Source of the DNA: Paraburkholderia sp. Ac-20340
GTDB lineage: Bacteria > Pseudomonadota > Gammaproteobacteria > Burkholderiales > Burkholderiaceae
Direction of reading: 5' to 3'
Length of the DNA: 64,000 nucleotides
Assembly (NCBI RefSeq): GCF_017104965.1
Contig: NZ_JAAGPR010000001.1
Span: 558,001 to 622,000 of the forward strand
Of this stretch, positions 8,093 through 17,903 are shown piece by piece; within the stretch, counting starts at the first letter, position 1, and every line of letters starts with the position of its first letter. The notes beneath the pieces were generated by a model. That model saw only the letters and a list, made by a program, of their open reading frames with translations, ran no database searches and was not told where the DNA came from. The position numbers and the translations under genes are program-made.

Positions 8093-9444
8093 GCCAGCGC
8101 CTGGCGGCCCGTCTCGAGATACGCGTTCATTTCCGCGGGCGGCACCATGCCGCCGCCCGTCGCCCAGATCACATGCGTGGCATTTTGCATGGCCGTATCG
8201 TCGAGCTGCATGCGCGCGCGATAGTCCTGCGGCGCCTTCGAAACGCGCGCGAAACCTGGCGCGCCCGCCAGCGCAGACGGCTCCAGACGGATATCCTGCG
8301 TTTGCGCCATCAGCGCGAGCAGCGCATAGAGTTCGCGGTCATCGACCGTGTAATAGCCGTCGATCATGCGCTGCATCGCGCGGCCCACGAAACCGGACGG
8401 ACGCCCCACCGCAAGACCGTCGGCGGCCGTCACGTTGTCGATGCCAAAGTCCTGCACGGCAAGCGCTTCGTGCAGCCCGGTGAGCACGCCCATCAACATA
8501 CAGGGCGAATGCGTCGGTTCCGCAAAGACGCAATGCACGGCATCGCCGAACGCGAGTTTCAGACCGAACGCCACGCCGCCAGGACCGCCGCCGACACCGC
8601 ACGGCAGATACACAAAGAGCGGATGCGCCGCATCCACGCGCACGTTCGCGGCGTCGAGCTGACGCTTCAAACGCTCGCCCGCGACGGCATAGCCGAGGAA
8701 CAGCGTCGTCGAGTTTTCATCGTCGACGAAATGGCACATCGGATCGTTTTCCGCGAGACGCCGCCCGCTTTCGATTGCCTCGCCATAATCGCCCGCGTAT
8801 TCCACCACTGTGACGCCATGCGCGCGCAAACGGTCCTTTTTCCACTGCCGCGCATCGGCGGACATATGCACGGTCGTCGCGAAGCCCAGCGTTGCGCTGG
8901 CAATGCCGATCGACATACCCAGATTACCCGTCGACCCCACCGCGATACTGTGCTGGCGAAACAGCGCACGGCATGCGTCGCCCGCGAGCACGCGGTAATC
9001 GTCGTCTTCTTTGAGCAGGCCGTGACGGATAGCGAGTTGCTCGGCGTGAAAGAGCACTTCGTAAATACCGCCGCGCGCCTTGATCGAACCGGAAATCGGC
9101 AGATGGCTATCCTGTTTCAGCAGCAGACGTGCAGGCGTTTCGACGTCGTAGCGCTGGCTCAGTGCCTGTGCAAATGCGGGCACTTCCGTCAACGGCGATT
9201 CGATGATGCCGCCCGCCGCGCGCACATCGTCGAAAGCCTCGGCGAGGAACGGCGCGAATCGCTGCAGACGCGCGCTCGCGTCGGCGATATGGGCGGCGTC
9301 GAGCGGAATGTCGTGAATCGCTTCAGCGAGCGGCGCGACGGCCGGATTGAACCACTCGACAGGTTCGAGCGCCATGAGTTCGCGCAGGAGCGGGTATTCG
9401 TGCAGCCAGGTGTCGAGCGGCTTGCCGTAAATCGATTCGATCAT
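8089..9444 (-). CDS. dsdA: D-serine dehydratase (D-serine ammonia-lyase)
   Basis: A PLP enzyme that converts D-serine to pyruvate and ammonia. It follows E. coli DsdA almost block by block: [36 protein letters not shown] (the lysine forms the Schiff base), [34 protein letters not shown], the glycine-rich [13 protein letters not shown] phosphate site, and EPTHSPCM. The ATG used here gives 451 residues and lies seven bases after the amidase stop codon, suggesting translational coupling. An ATG at 9492 would overlap the amidase gene by 41 bases and has no better ribosome site. It is the last gene of a minus-strand set with an amidase, a LysR regulator and an MFS carrier. Identity is very secure. 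Confidence 0.95.
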   Translation of the reverse strand: MIESIYGKPLDTWLHEYPLLRELMALEPVEWFNPAVAPLAEAIHDIPLDAAHIADASARLQRFAPFLAEAFDDVRAAGGIIESPLTEVPAFAQALSQRYDVETPARLLLKQDSHLPISGSIKARGGIYEVLFHAEQLAIRHGLLKEDDDYRVLAGDACRALFRQHSIAVGSTGNLGMSIGIASATLGFATTVHMSADARQWKKDRLRAHGVTVVEYAGDYGEAIESGRRLAENDPMCHFVDDENSTTLFLGYAVAGERLKRQLDAANVRVDAAHPLFVYLPCGVGGGPGGVAFGLKLAFGDAVHCVFAEPTHSPCMLMGVLTGLHEALAVQDFGIDNVTAADGLAVGRPSGFVGRAMQRMIDGYYTVDDRELYALLALMAQTQDIRLEPSALAGAPGFARVSKAPQDYRARMQLDDTAMQNATHVIWATGGGMVPPAEMNAYLETGRQALA

Positions 9445-9451
9445 TTTGAAT

Positions 9452-10993
9452 TCAGACAGCGGAGGCGGAGTGATGGGAAGACGCGACAGCATCGAGCACG
9501 GGCGGATGCGTGACGATGGACTTCAGGTCCACTTTCGATGCGCGCAGTTTCGCGGCGTCGGGAATAGGACGTCGCGTTTCTTCGGAAGTTTCGAACAGCG
9601 TTTCAAAGGCACGCGCGGCATCGAGCAGCGCGAGATCGCCGCGAAATGCGCCGATCATCTGCAAGCCGAATGGCATGCCGCGATGATCGACACCGCACGG
9701 CAGCGACAAGGCCGGATTGGTCGCGAGCGTCACCACATAAGTGAGCGAGAGCCAGCGATAGTAATTCTCCAGCTCGACGCCATTCACCGATTTCAGATAC
9801 GGCTGCACCCACGGGAACGGCGAAACCGGCGTGGTGGGCGAAAGAATCACATCGTAGCGATCGAATAGCGTCTGGAAGCGGCGGAACAGGCGCGTCTGAT
9901 CGCCATGCGCGCGCACGCAATCCGCGAGTCCGAGGTTGATACCCATTTCATAGTTCGCGCGCGGATTGGGTCCGAGCGAATCCGGGTCGGCTTCATAGGC
10001 TTTTTGCAGGCCCGCGACAAAGGCTTCGGCGCGCAGCACGTCGAAGCAACGATGCGCGCCGGCGAAATCCACCTCGATCGGCTCGCATATCGCCACCTCG
10101 CGGCGCAGGTATTCGATCTTGCGGCGAAACACGGCGCGAATATCGTTATCGACTTCGCACACGCCGAAATCTTCCGTGTAGCCGATACGCAGTTTCGATA
10201 CATCCGTGAGCGCACGGCCGTCCATGGTCGGATTCATGGCAAACGGATAGCCGAGCGGATCGCTGCCCGACTGGCCGACTGTCGCCGCGAGTTGCAGCCA
10301 GGTGTCCTCGACATTGCGGCCCATCGGGCCCACGACCGCAATCGGCGTCCAGCCGAGCGGTTTGCGATCGCTCGGCACGAGTCCCGGCGAGGTACGCAGA
10401 CCGACGACACCGCATTTCGCAGCGGGAATGCGCAGCGAGCCGCCCGTGTCGGAGCCGCTGGCGAGCGGCACCAGATCGAGCGCGAGCGCCGCCGCCGATC
10501 CGCCCGAGGAGCCGCCCGCATTCAGGCGCGGATCGAAGGGATTACCCGTCGCGCCCCAAACCGGATTGAAACTGTTTGCGCCCGCACCCATTTCCGGCAC
10601 GTTGGTCTTGCCGACGACGATCGCCCCGGCTGCACGCAGACGGCGCACCAGCGTGTTGTCCTGCGCCGGCACATTCGCGCGATAGATCGGCGAGCCGTAC
10701 GTTGTGAGGAGGCCTTCGGTCTCTTCGAGATCCTTGATGCCGATCGGCAAACCGTGCAAGGCGCCAACGGATTCGCCACGCGCGAGTGCCGCATCGGCTG
10801 CGCGGGCTTCGATGCGCGCGCGCTCGAAACTCGTGGCCGTGATGGCGTTCACATAAGGATTGAGTGTTTCGATTCGCGCGATACAGGCTTCGAGCAATTC
10901 AACGGCGGAGATTTCGCGCGTCTGCAACAGCGCGCGCAGCGCGACAGCGCTATGACGGGTGAGTTCGTGGCGATCGTTCATCGGACAGTCCAT
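9452..10993 (-). CDS. amidase (amidase-signature family)
   Basis: A 513-residue amidase-signature hydrolase using a Ser-cisSer-Lys triad: the Lys is in [11 protein letters not shown], the cis-Ser in [14 protein letters not shown] and the nucleophilic Ser in [13 protein letters not shown]. Length and block order are normal for the family. It is not a GatA: no gatC or gatB neighbour is present and the C-terminal half differs. Its gene directly precedes dsdA, so a reasonable inference is that it releases an amino acid or ammonia from an amide that feeds the dehydratase, for example a D-serine amide; the sequence alone does not show this. A second ATG four codons in (10981) is equally possible. 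No signal peptide, so cytoplasmic. Confidence 0.9.
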   Translation of the reverse strand: MDCPMNDRHELTRHSAVALRALLQTREISAVELLEACIARIETLNPYVNAITATSFERARIEARAADAALARGESVGALHGLPIGIKDLEETEGLLTTYGSPIYRANVPAQDNTLVRRLRAAGAIVVGKTNVPEMGAGANSFNPVWGATGNPFDPRLNAGGSSGGSAAALALDLVPLASGSDTGGSLRIPAAKCGVVGLRTSPGLVPSDRKPLGWTPIAVVGPMGRNVEDTWLQLAATVGQSGSDPLGYPFAMNPTMDGRALTDVSKLRIGYTEDFGVCEVDNDIRAVFRRKIEYLRREVAICEPIEVDFAGAHRCFDVLRAEAFVAGLQKAYEADPDSLGPNPRANYEMGINLGLADCVRAHGDQTRLFRRFQTLFDRYDVILSPTTPVSPFPWVQPYLKSVNGVELENYYRWLSLTYVVTLATNPALSLPCGVDHRGMPFGLQMIGAFRGDLALLDAARAFETLFETSEETRRPIPDAAKLRASKVDLKSIVTHPPVLDAVASSHHSASAV

Positions 10994-11090
10994 TTAGCGG
11001 CAAGCAGGAGTTCGCCCAATGTAGACGACGACCAATACCACCGCCAGTGATGATTATCGAAAGGTCAATTCACTTTTGATCACTGCTTTT

Positions 11091-12005
11091 TCAATCGACA
11101 TGCGACGACAGTTCGCCGCTCAAACGTTCGATAAACGCTTGCAGCAAGGGCGGCAATGCGCGCCGCGCAAGCGTCTGTATTTCCACCGTGCGCTCGCTCG
11201 CAGTCAGTTCCGGCACGGGCAACGCCACCAGTTCCCCGCTCGCGAGACGCGGGCGCACGAATAGTTCGCCGCTGAAAGTGACGGCGTCGCTGGCAAGCGT
11301 AAAACCCAGCAGCGTTTCTAGCGTGGCGCTGCTCAGCACGCTTTTGCACGCCACGCCTTCGCGGCTGCAATAGATATCGATCAGCTTGTGCAATGTGGAT
11401 TGAACGCCCGGCAAGGCAAGCGGATAAGCCAGCAATTCCCGAAACGACACCTGCGCCGATTGCGCAAGCGGATGCGAGGCCGCCACGATTGCGAAGATCG
11501 GCGAAGGCGCGGCAAACGCCACCTGAATATCTTTTTCCGGCCCGAAACTGAATGTGAGGCCAATATCACATTCGGCTTCGCGCACGCGCTGCGTGACGCC
11601 TGCCGCCGTATCGAGCACGACTTCAAACGAAGCGGGCGCAACCGTGCGGCGAAACTCCGCCATTGCACGCGGCAAAAATGCGGCCGAGAAACCTTCTGTG
11701 CAGGCAATACGGATCGTGCGTTCGGCTTCGCCGCGCAAGGCGTCGATTTCCAGTGAAATCTGTTCGGCGTCCAGTTGCGAGCGGCGCGCGTAGGCGGCGA
11801 GCATTTCACCCGCCTTGCTCGGCACCATGCCGCGCGATTGACGCACGAAAAGCGGCGTACCGAGTTCGCTTTCGAGCCGCGCAATCTGGCGGCTCACCGC
11901 CGACGGCACGACATTGAGCCGGCTGGCGGCATCGGCAACGGAACCGGTGTTGACCACTTCGAGGAAGTAGCGAACAGCGGCTTCCTGAAGAATACGGGCG
12001 CTCAT
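11091..12005 (-). CDS. LysR-family transcriptional regulator
   Basis: A 304-residue LysR regulator. The N-terminal winged helix-turn-helix covers about residues 5-65 (AVRYFLEVVNTGSVADAAS, then PSAVSRQIARLESELG), followed by a two-lobed periplasmic-binding-protein-like effector domain. I used the ATG giving MSARILQEA, which puts the helix-turn-helix at the usual distance from the N-terminus; an upstream ATG (12041) would add twelve residues. It lies on the same strand between an MFS transporter gene and the amidase gene, unlike the usual divergent arrangement, so it may be co-transcribed. It is the likely regulator of the amidase/D-serine dehydratase set, as DsdC (also LysR) controls dsdXA in E. 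coli; the effector is unknown. Confidence 0.9.
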   Translation of the reverse strand: MSARILQEAAVRYFLEVVNTGSVADAASRLNVVPSAVSRQIARLESELGTPLFVRQSRGMVPSKAGEMLAAYARRSQLDAEQISLEIDALRGEAERTIRIACTEGFSAAFLPRAMAEFRRTVAPASFEVVLDTAAGVTQRVREAECDIGLTFSFGPEKDIQVAFAAPSPIFAIVAASHPLAQSAQVSFRELLAYPLALPGVQSTLHKLIDIYCSREGVACKSVLSSATLETLLGFTLASDAVTFSGELFVRPRLASGELVALPVPELTASERTVEIQTLARRALPPLLQAFIERLSGELSSHVD

Positions 12006-12066
12006 GATGGATCGATGGGAATACGCGGAATGCTCCATCATAGCGCCTCATTGTCCGCCAATGCGC

Positions 12067-13311
12067 TCAGGCCTCGCCGGGCGCGCCCAGTCGTGCATCG
12101 GCTTCGGGCGAGAGACGGATCGACAGACTGGTCACGAGCGCAAACGCCGTCGCCACGATCAGGAAACCAAATACGGCGTTGTAGTTGCCGGTAACGGAGA
12201 CCAGCAGGCCAATCACCGCGGGCGCAACGAATCCCGCGACCTGTCCGCCGAAATTCACCATACCCGCGCCCGTGCCAATGAGTTTTTGCGGCAGGAATTT
12301 AGCCGGCAGCGCGAATACGCCTGCAAACACGAACGACTTGAAGAAGTAGACGATCGATTGAAACGCAATCACGCCCGTCACCGTTTCAGCCGTATACATC
12401 TCATAGAGAAAGAAGCCTGAAATCGCGCAGCAGGCCGCCATCAACCACTTCTCGCGGCCATCGAACCAGCGCGTGAGAATCCAGCCGCCCAGCGCCGTCG
12501 AAATACTCGCCGCCACGAATGGCAAGGGCGTGAGCATACCGACCGCCTTGAGATCGAGATGGCGCTCGGTCAGCAGATAGGCGGGCATCCAGGCATCGAG
12601 TCCCTTGTTGACGATGCCCATGCCGAACCAGGTCAGCAAAATCTTCCACATCAGCGGCATTTTGAGGAGCGCACGCGTGGCGGCGCCGTCGATGCGCGCG
12701 GTGCGGCCCGTCGAATCGCGTTTCTGATGCGTATCTTTTACCGCGAACAGATAAAAGAGCGCGAACACCAGACCGGCGCAACCCGCCACGACAAACGCAT
12801 GACGCCAGCCCAGCAGCAAAATGAGGGGCGCAATGGCGAGCGGCGCAATAAAACTCCCCACGTAATTCGACGACATCAACAACGCGGACATCTTCGGACG
12901 ATCGGCGCGCGCGCAAGATTCCGTCACGCCCTTGACCGCAGCGCCAGGATAGCCGCCTTCGCCCAGACCGAAGATAAAGCGGATCGCGATCAGCGAGGCC
13001 AGCGACCACGCGAGGCCGGTCATCAGCGTGAACACGGACCAGAACGCCACCGAAACGACAATGACTTTCTTGCTGCCCCAGCGGTCGGCAATCCAGCCGC
13101 CAGGAATCTGCATGGCGGCGTAGCTGATGTAAAAGGTGCTCATGACCACGCCGAGCGCCGCCGAGCCTACGTGAAACTCCTTGCCGATCGCCACCAGCGA
13201 CAAGGCAATCGCCGAGCGATCGATATACGAAATGCAGTAGCCGAGATAGAGCAGCGCGAATACCGCGAGGCTGGCGCGTCTGCTTTTATTGGGGTCGATC
13301 ATGCTGGGCAT
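12067..13311 (-). CDS. MFS transporter, anion:cation symporter type
   Basis: A 414-residue twelve-helix major facilitator protein. The opening segment (GYCISYIDRSAIALSLVAIGK) and the loop 2-3 motif GGWIADRWGSKKV, with RFIFGLGEGGYPGAAVKG in helix 4-5, are characteristic of the anion:cation symporter family (ExuT, GudP and relatives), which import organic anions with protons. It heads the minus-strand set LysR-amidase-dsdA, about 60 bases upstream of LysR, so it probably brings in the substrate that the amidase and dehydratase use. Start choice between the ATG at 13311 and the one three codons later (MIDPNKS) is uncertain. Family assignment is strong; substrate is inference. Confidence 0.88.
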   Translation of the reverse strand: MPSMIDPNKSRRASLAVFALLYLGYCISYIDRSAIALSLVAIGKEFHVGSAALGVVMSTFYISYAAMQIPGGWIADRWGSKKVIVVSVAFWSVFTLMTGLAWSLASLIAIRFIFGLGEGGYPGAAVKGVTESCARADRPKMSALLMSSNYVGSFIAPLAIAPLILLLGWRHAFVVAGCAGLVFALFYLFAVKDTHQKRDSTGRTARIDGAATRALLKMPLMWKILLTWFGMGIVNKGLDAWMPAYLLTERHLDLKAVGMLTPLPFVAASISTALGGWILTRWFDGREKWLMAACCAISGFFLYEMYTAETVTGVIAFQSIVYFFKSFVFAGVFALPAKFLPQKLIGTGAGMVNFGGQVAGFVAPAVIGLLVSVTGNYNAVFGFLIVATAFALVTSLSIRLSPEADARLGAPGEA

Positions 13312-13492
13312 CCGACGAGAGAGTGAAGACCGGGCCCGCGTCGGCTGTGCCGAGCGCTCCCACCGCGACTAGTCGGATTGATCCTAAGTAGCCACAATTG
13401 GGGCGACAAGTGACATATTCCGATGCCTGCGTTCGCGAAAACTCATCGGAAAGGCTTGCGGCCCTCCTCTCGGCTTTGCCCTGGCCGCCGGC

Positions 13493-14452
13493 TTATTGAT
13501 AGCGATGGTCCGCGCTCGACCATTTAAAGGTGCGACGCCATTTGCCGCCCGCTTTCTCCCGCAGCTGGAGATCGTGATAGCCCGCCGTTGTCGAAGGAAG
13601 CACGGTCAGCGCATTGGCTCCGTCGTCGACGTCGTGGCTGCGCGTGCCGTCCTTGTGCCAGTCGCCAGCGATCATCTTGTCGAAGGCCATTGGCTGCGCG
13701 AAGACGACATGTAGTGTGTTTCCGTCGATGGCGAAAAGATAGAGCGCTTCGAAATCGGCTCCGCCGCCCGCGTAACCCACGCTCCAGCCGGCACGCACAC
13801 CGAATGCGTATTCGCCCGTGCGCAGTTGATAAGCGGCGAGATCGAAACGCGACCAGCTTGTGGGCATGGCCTTCATGTCGCTTCCCGCAGCGCCTTCTTC
13901 AAGGCTATCGGGCAGTTCGATATTCGTGTCGTTCCAGTCGGTCGGTGTTGCGACCGGCGATTCGGTGCGCGCCACCAATCGCGGTGCGCCCGCCTCCGTA
14001 CTTTCAAAAACGCCGAACCAGACACGCCGCGCGTCCCTGGCGTCATCGCCCAAAATATCGCATGGAGGTGCGCCATACTTTCGGGCCTCGGCGGCATCGG
14101 CGGGATTATCGGCGAGGCAAAGCATCGCGACGTAGCTATGCGGGCGCAGCGGCCAAGGCTTCGCGCCCGCCATCACAACGCTACCTGCGTCTTCCCCCGG
14201 CGCCATCTGTGCGACCAGAAACGCCGTCGTAAAACCGGCCGGCAGCCTCGTGCCGAACCCGTCGTTCTGCTTGCCGCTCATCGACGCGTCGAACATCTGG
14301 CGGGTGTCGCTCGAATGTAACGCACCGCGCACGCCGTCGATCGAGTGCACGGTTTCGTCGGCCTGCGCGAGCGGGCCGTGCGCAAGGCTAAGGCACGTGG
14401 CAACGCCAGCGATCAACCGGCGGGAATGGTACAACGATGCGCGACGTTTCAT
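13493..14452 (-). CDS. exported protein of unknown function
   Basis: A 319-residue protein with an N-terminal signal peptide (MKRRASLYHSRRLIAGVATCLSLA, cleavage near AQADE). The mature region is soluble, rich in Asp and Trp, and contains PHSYVAMLCLADNP, a Cys pair, and a final region WHKDGTRSHDVDDGANALTVL. I do not recognise a Pfam family. The frame is open for 41 more codons upstream; the ATG used starts a proper signal peptide, although no strong ribosome site is visible, and MARLVAHLTC is an alternative. It is divergent from another exported protein of unknown function of similar style (both end with domains reporting on residues like YQ and RTFKWSS), and the pair may act together in the envelope. 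Confidence 0.68.
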   Translation of the reverse strand: MKRRASLYHSRRLIAGVATCLSLAHGPLAQADETVHSIDGVRGALHSSDTRQMFDASMSGKQNDGFGTRLPAGFTTAFLVAQMAPGEDAGSVVMAGAKPWPLRPHSYVAMLCLADNPADAAEARKYGAPPCDILGDDARDARRVWFGVFESTEAGAPRLVARTESPVATPTDWNDTNIELPDSLEEGAAGSDMKAMPTSWSRFDLAAYQLRTGEYAFGVRAGWSVGYAGGGADFEALYLFAIDGNTLHVVFAQPMAFDKMIAGDWHKDGTRSHDVDDGANALTVLPSTTAGYHDLQLREKAGGKWRRTFKWSSADHRYQ

Positions 14453-14635
14453 CGGAAGTGAGCAAGTTAAATGGGCCACCAAACGGGCCATCATTATGAT
14501 GTAGAAAACGCGTGACTCCGATGCGTCATGAATGAATTGATGGCGCAAAAACGACCTGGTACGCCGCATTGGCATAAAATAGCCGCCGTTTTTAAAATCA
14601 GCGCCCGCTCGCGCATCCTTTCACTTCGAGTCGAT

Positions 14636-15871
14636 ATGAATTCAAAAACGCATTCGTTATATGCAGGGATGAGACGGATTTCGCTGCGGGCTGCGCTGCT
14701 TGCGATGATTGCCGCGCCCTCCTTCGCCTGGGCGTCCACCAGTTGCGTCGATGCGGAAGCGGCTGGCCGCCTCGCAATCGAAGCACAGCATCGGCTGCAG
14801 AACGCCCCGGCCGACAAGTCGGACCCGGACGGCGAATCGGTATCGGCACAGCAGCGCACCGAAATGCGGGCGTTCAAGGATGCGCTCGTCAACGCGATCG
14901 ACGCGCGCCTCTCGTGCAGCGACGCGCGTGCGCAACCCGACGCCTTGCAGCGCGCGTTAGAGGCGTCGTTCGGCGTAGTGAAAACGCCGCCTGCCGCCGA
15001 TAGCAGCGGCACAATCGGCGGCGCGATCAATGTGAGCGTCACGCGCAATGCGGCTAGCAAGCCGCTCATGCTCGTACGTGCGGGCTTCGGCATTCCGTGC
15101 GGCGACGACAATCTGCTCGTTGCGTACGCATGGGACGGCGCTACATGGCGTCGCGTGCTGCGTTGGCAGAGCGACAATTACGACAGCATTTCGGGCGCTT
15201 TCGGCGATACGTTCCAGTACGCCGTGCTGCCCGGCGGGCAAATTGCGGTGGCACATGGCGGGCCGTGGTGTTCGTCGCGCTGGCATAACTTCGGCCTGGA
15301 TGTACTCGCGCCCGCGGACGACAAGCAGGCGCAGCGCAGCCTCTTTCATCTCGATCATGCCTATGCCGAAGATCTGGACGTCACCGGCGGCGGACTGACA
15401 CTGAAGGCTCGCCCGGATGGTTTCGAACTGCGCACCAGCATCTCGCCGCTCGACGCCGAACTCATTACGCGCAAGGCGGTTTATCGTTACCGCGTCAAGG
15501 GCGATACGGTCGAGCGCGTTCAACCGGCTGCCATCAACGGGCGCGATTTCGTCGACGCATGGCTGACCGTGGATGACGCCAGCGCACGCAACTGGAGCGA
15601 CCCGCACGCTGCGGACGCGCTACTGGCCGCGCGCCAATCGCTGATGGCCAGCATCAAGGACCACAGCAAGTTGCTCAACTATGGTCCCGTGCGTGCGTGT
15701 GCCAGCGGCAAAGACCGCTATCAGGTGGAGATCGGCTTGCAGACGAAGAAGCCCGGCGACGCCGATACGCAATATGGCGTCGTGCGCCAGGAACGTAATG
15801 GCTTCACGATGCTTTCGCTCGGCGAGAAACCCGATCCGGGTTGCAAAGGCGCGGATCTGATGGCGCGTTAA
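14636..15871 (+). CDS. exported protein of unknown function
   Basis: A 411-residue protein with a signal peptide (RISLRAALLAMIAAPSFAWAS) and a Cys right after the likely cleavage site region (TSCVDAEAAG). The middle part (GGAINVSVTRNAASKPLMLVR, YAWDGATWRRVLRWQSDNYD, GGPWCSSRWHNFGLDVL) looks like a repeated beta-strand domain, and four cysteines suggest disulfides in the periplasm. I do not recognise the family. Start could also be the internal ATG at 14670, directly before the signal peptide. It is divergent from the other unknown exported protein gene with about 180 bases between, and it is followed by a strong terminator hairpin shared with the gene opposite. Function unknown. Confidence 0.7.
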   Translation: MNSKTHSLYAGMRRISLRAALLAMIAAPSFAWASTSCVDAEAAGRLAIEAQHRLQNAPADKSDPDGESVSAQQRTEMRAFKDALVNAIDARLSCSDARAQPDALQRALEASFGVVKTPPAADSSGTIGGAINVSVTRNAASKPLMLVRAGFGIPCGDDNLLVAYAWDGATWRRVLRWQSDNYDSISGAFGDTFQYAVLPGGQIAVAHGGPWCSSRWHNFGLDVLAPADDKQAQRSLFHLDHAYAEDLDVTGGGLTLKARPDGFELRTSISPLDAELITRKAVYRYRVKGDTVERVQPAAINGRDFVDAWLTVDDASARNWSDPHAADALLAARQSLMASIKDHSKLLNYGPVRACASGKDRYQVEIGLQTKKPGDADTQYGVVRQERNGFTMLSLGEKPDPGCKGADLMAR

Positions 15872-15901
15872 ACAGCAAGCGACACGCCATAAACAAAAAG
15901 C

Positions 15902-15948
15902 AAAAAGCGCCGACGGTTTTAAATCGAACCTTACCGTCGGCGCTTTTT
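15902..15948. terminator. bidirectional rho-independent terminator
   Basis: A perfect 16-base stem (AAAAAGCGCCGACGGT with its complement) encloses a 15-base loop. The stem has A residues on the left and T residues on the right, so each strand reads a GC-rich hairpin followed by a U-run. It lies between two convergent genes, 30 bases after one stop codon and 26 from the other, exactly where a shared terminator is expected. Confidence 0.9.
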
Positions 15949-15974
15949 CTATTGCATCAATTCCATTTCACAGT

Positions 15975-17642
15975 TTAATCGTCGGTATCTTCGTCATCCG
16001 ACGTTTCGAGTCCCGGCAGCGTCTGCGTCCCTTCGCGCTGAACGGCCACCAGCCTGCGCGGATCGAGCCCAAGCGCCCTGAGAATGGTCGGCGCCACCTG
16101 CATATTGGTGACCGGCGCATTGACGACATTCTTCTTCAGATGCGGATTGGAGAGCACCAGTAAGGTGTTCGTATCGTCCGCCGACAGGCCGCCGTGTTCC
16201 GCCAGTTTGGCCGCGCTCTTGCTGTAAATCGTGCCTGGTATCGGTTGAACGATGAGATCGGGCACGCGCCCGCCGGCAGGATTGCCCCAGATCGTCTTCA
16301 AGGTTGCGTCGTGATAGAGCGTCTGGATATGGGTGGTATTGCTGCCTGCCTGATCGGCGCTCAGGATCGACACCGCCTTGGCCGCATCGCCGTGATTCTT
16401 GAGCCAGATGAGCGAGACGTCGTCCGCTGTTTCCTGCGCAACCGGCACGCCGCCATTGGTCAAGAGGTCCGCCACATCGCTGACGTCGGCCTTCGCATAG
16501 GCATTCTTCGAGCCGCTCAGCATCTGAAGTTTGCTGACGTCGATTGGCGACTGACCGTGTTTGGCGCCGACGATAAACAAGGTCGAATGCAGCAGATGGC
16601 TCGCTTTCAGCGCGTCGTACATTTGCCCCAATGCGCCATCGACATAATCGAGCGATTGCGTGACCGGCAGTGTCGGCGTGGCGGCGGCATCCAGATAACC
16701 GCCGCGGGTCGTGGAAGCGCCCTCCATCGCCACCGTGACCTTCTGGGCCACGCTCACCGCCTGAAAATTCATGCCGAAGATGGCAGGCACGCCCACCTGT
16801 TTCGTGCCGGTCTGATCGAGCCCGTGAATCCAGTTCAGCACGACCTTGACCTTGAAGCCGTCATAAGTGCGCGTATAGAGCGGATCGGAAGTCCAGTCGT
16901 CGCCGGCGGGCGCAGCCGGAAAGCCATTGGTCTGCAGTGAAGTCGAATTGATTTCGGGCGCATAGAGTTCGTCGAGCCCCACACCCGAAGGTCCATTGAT
17001 GATTTCGTAAGCCGGATGTTTGTCCGACCAGGCCGTGCGCAGACCCGCCTGATGAATGACTTCGAAAATCGTATTCGTGCCGTTCTTCATATACCGATGC
17101 GGCCAGACCGGTTCGCATCCGCTGGACGTTTTGCGCAGCGCCAGCTTCGCCGGATTAATGTGCGGATTGCGCGGATCATAGGTTGCGCCTGCGGGCGGCG
17201 ACCCGCCATCGAGTTGGCTCAGATCCCAGTCTAGGGCTTCGAAATTGCTGACTTCCGTACCGGGCGTGCCGGTGCAATTGCTGCCCGGCGGATAAAGCGT
17301 GGCATCGTAGGTATCGTCATAAAAAACGCCGTGGCTGAGCGGACTGCCGCCCGTTGCGAACGCCAGAAGCCCAGGAAACGAATCCGAAGGTCTGGACGTG
17401 GAGGCGTGCGTGTATTCGACACCGTGTTTGACGAGCTTTGCGAACGTGGATTGCGGATGCGACCTGATGTAGTTTTCCAGATCGGCCTCGTGCATGCCAT
17501 CCACGCTGATCAACAACACATGCGTGTATTGCCGATGGCGATCGCCATCCTGATCCTGCGCTATCGCGCTCATGCTCGCGAATGCCAGCATGCTCGCACC
17601 GAAAATCGCCCTGGCTACAAACCACTTTCTCGATTCGCTCAT
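15975..17642 (-). CDS. exported alkaline-phosphatase-superfamily phosphodiesterase/nucleotide pyrophosphatase
   Basis: A 555-residue secreted metal-dependent hydrolase of the type I phosphodiesterase/nucleotide pyrophosphatase branch. A signal peptide (residues 1-28, ending SAIAQ) is followed by HVLLISVDGMHEADL with the first metal-binding Asp, and then TSRPSDSFPGLLAF, in which the nucleophilic Ser/Thr region lies. The histidine-containing GAKHGQSP and LAEHGGLSADD blocks supply the remaining metal ligands. These residues fit two-zinc catalysis on a phosphate or phosphonate ester in the periplasm or outside the cell. The tail is acidic (SDDEDTDD). It stands alone on the minus strand. Substrate unknown. 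An intact copy by length and motifs. Confidence 0.82.
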   Translation of the reverse strand: MSESRKWFVARAIFGASMLAFASMSAIAQDQDGDRHRQYTHVLLISVDGMHEADLENYIRSHPQSTFAKLVKHGVEYTHASTSRPSDSFPGLLAFATGGSPLSHGVFYDDTYDATLYPPGSNCTGTPGTEVSNFEALDWDLSQLDGGSPPAGATYDPRNPHINPAKLALRKTSSGCEPVWPHRYMKNGTNTIFEVIHQAGLRTAWSDKHPAYEIINGPSGVGLDELYAPEINSTSLQTNGFPAAPAGDDWTSDPLYTRTYDGFKVKVVLNWIHGLDQTGTKQVGVPAIFGMNFQAVSVAQKVTVAMEGASTTRGGYLDAAATPTLPVTQSLDYVDGALGQMYDALKASHLLHSTLFIVGAKHGQSPIDVSKLQMLSGSKNAYAKADVSDVADLLTNGGVPVAQETADDVSLIWLKNHGDAAKAVSILSADQAGSNTTHIQTLYHDATLKTIWGNPAGGRVPDLIVQPIPGTIYSKSAAKLAEHGGLSADDTNTLLVLSNPHLKKNVVNAPVTNMQVAPTILRALGLDPRRLVAVQREGTQTLPGLETSDDEDTDD

Positions 17643-17903
17643 TCTTCACCTCTTGATTGGAATTCTGAGTGAGGCACGAATGTGCCCCAGAGGAGATAAG
17701 GAGCCGAATAAGAAAATGCCGTGAAGCGTTACTTTCGATTTCCTTTTAGGATTCCGTGAAAGACGCGTGGAGCGCGGGTTAGCGTAATTGAAACAGTTTG
17801 TATCCTGGCCGTTAAGCAATACTTTGATCCTGAATCAAAACAGTAACGTTTATCATTTAAATGGGAATTTGAATCGTTATTAAACGATCCCGCTTTACAT
17901 GTC

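Noticed and set aside
9444..9492. Longer start of D-serine dehydratase
   Set aside because: It overlaps the amidase gene by 41 bases and does not resemble DsdA N-termini; the seven-base gap start is preferred, but not proved.
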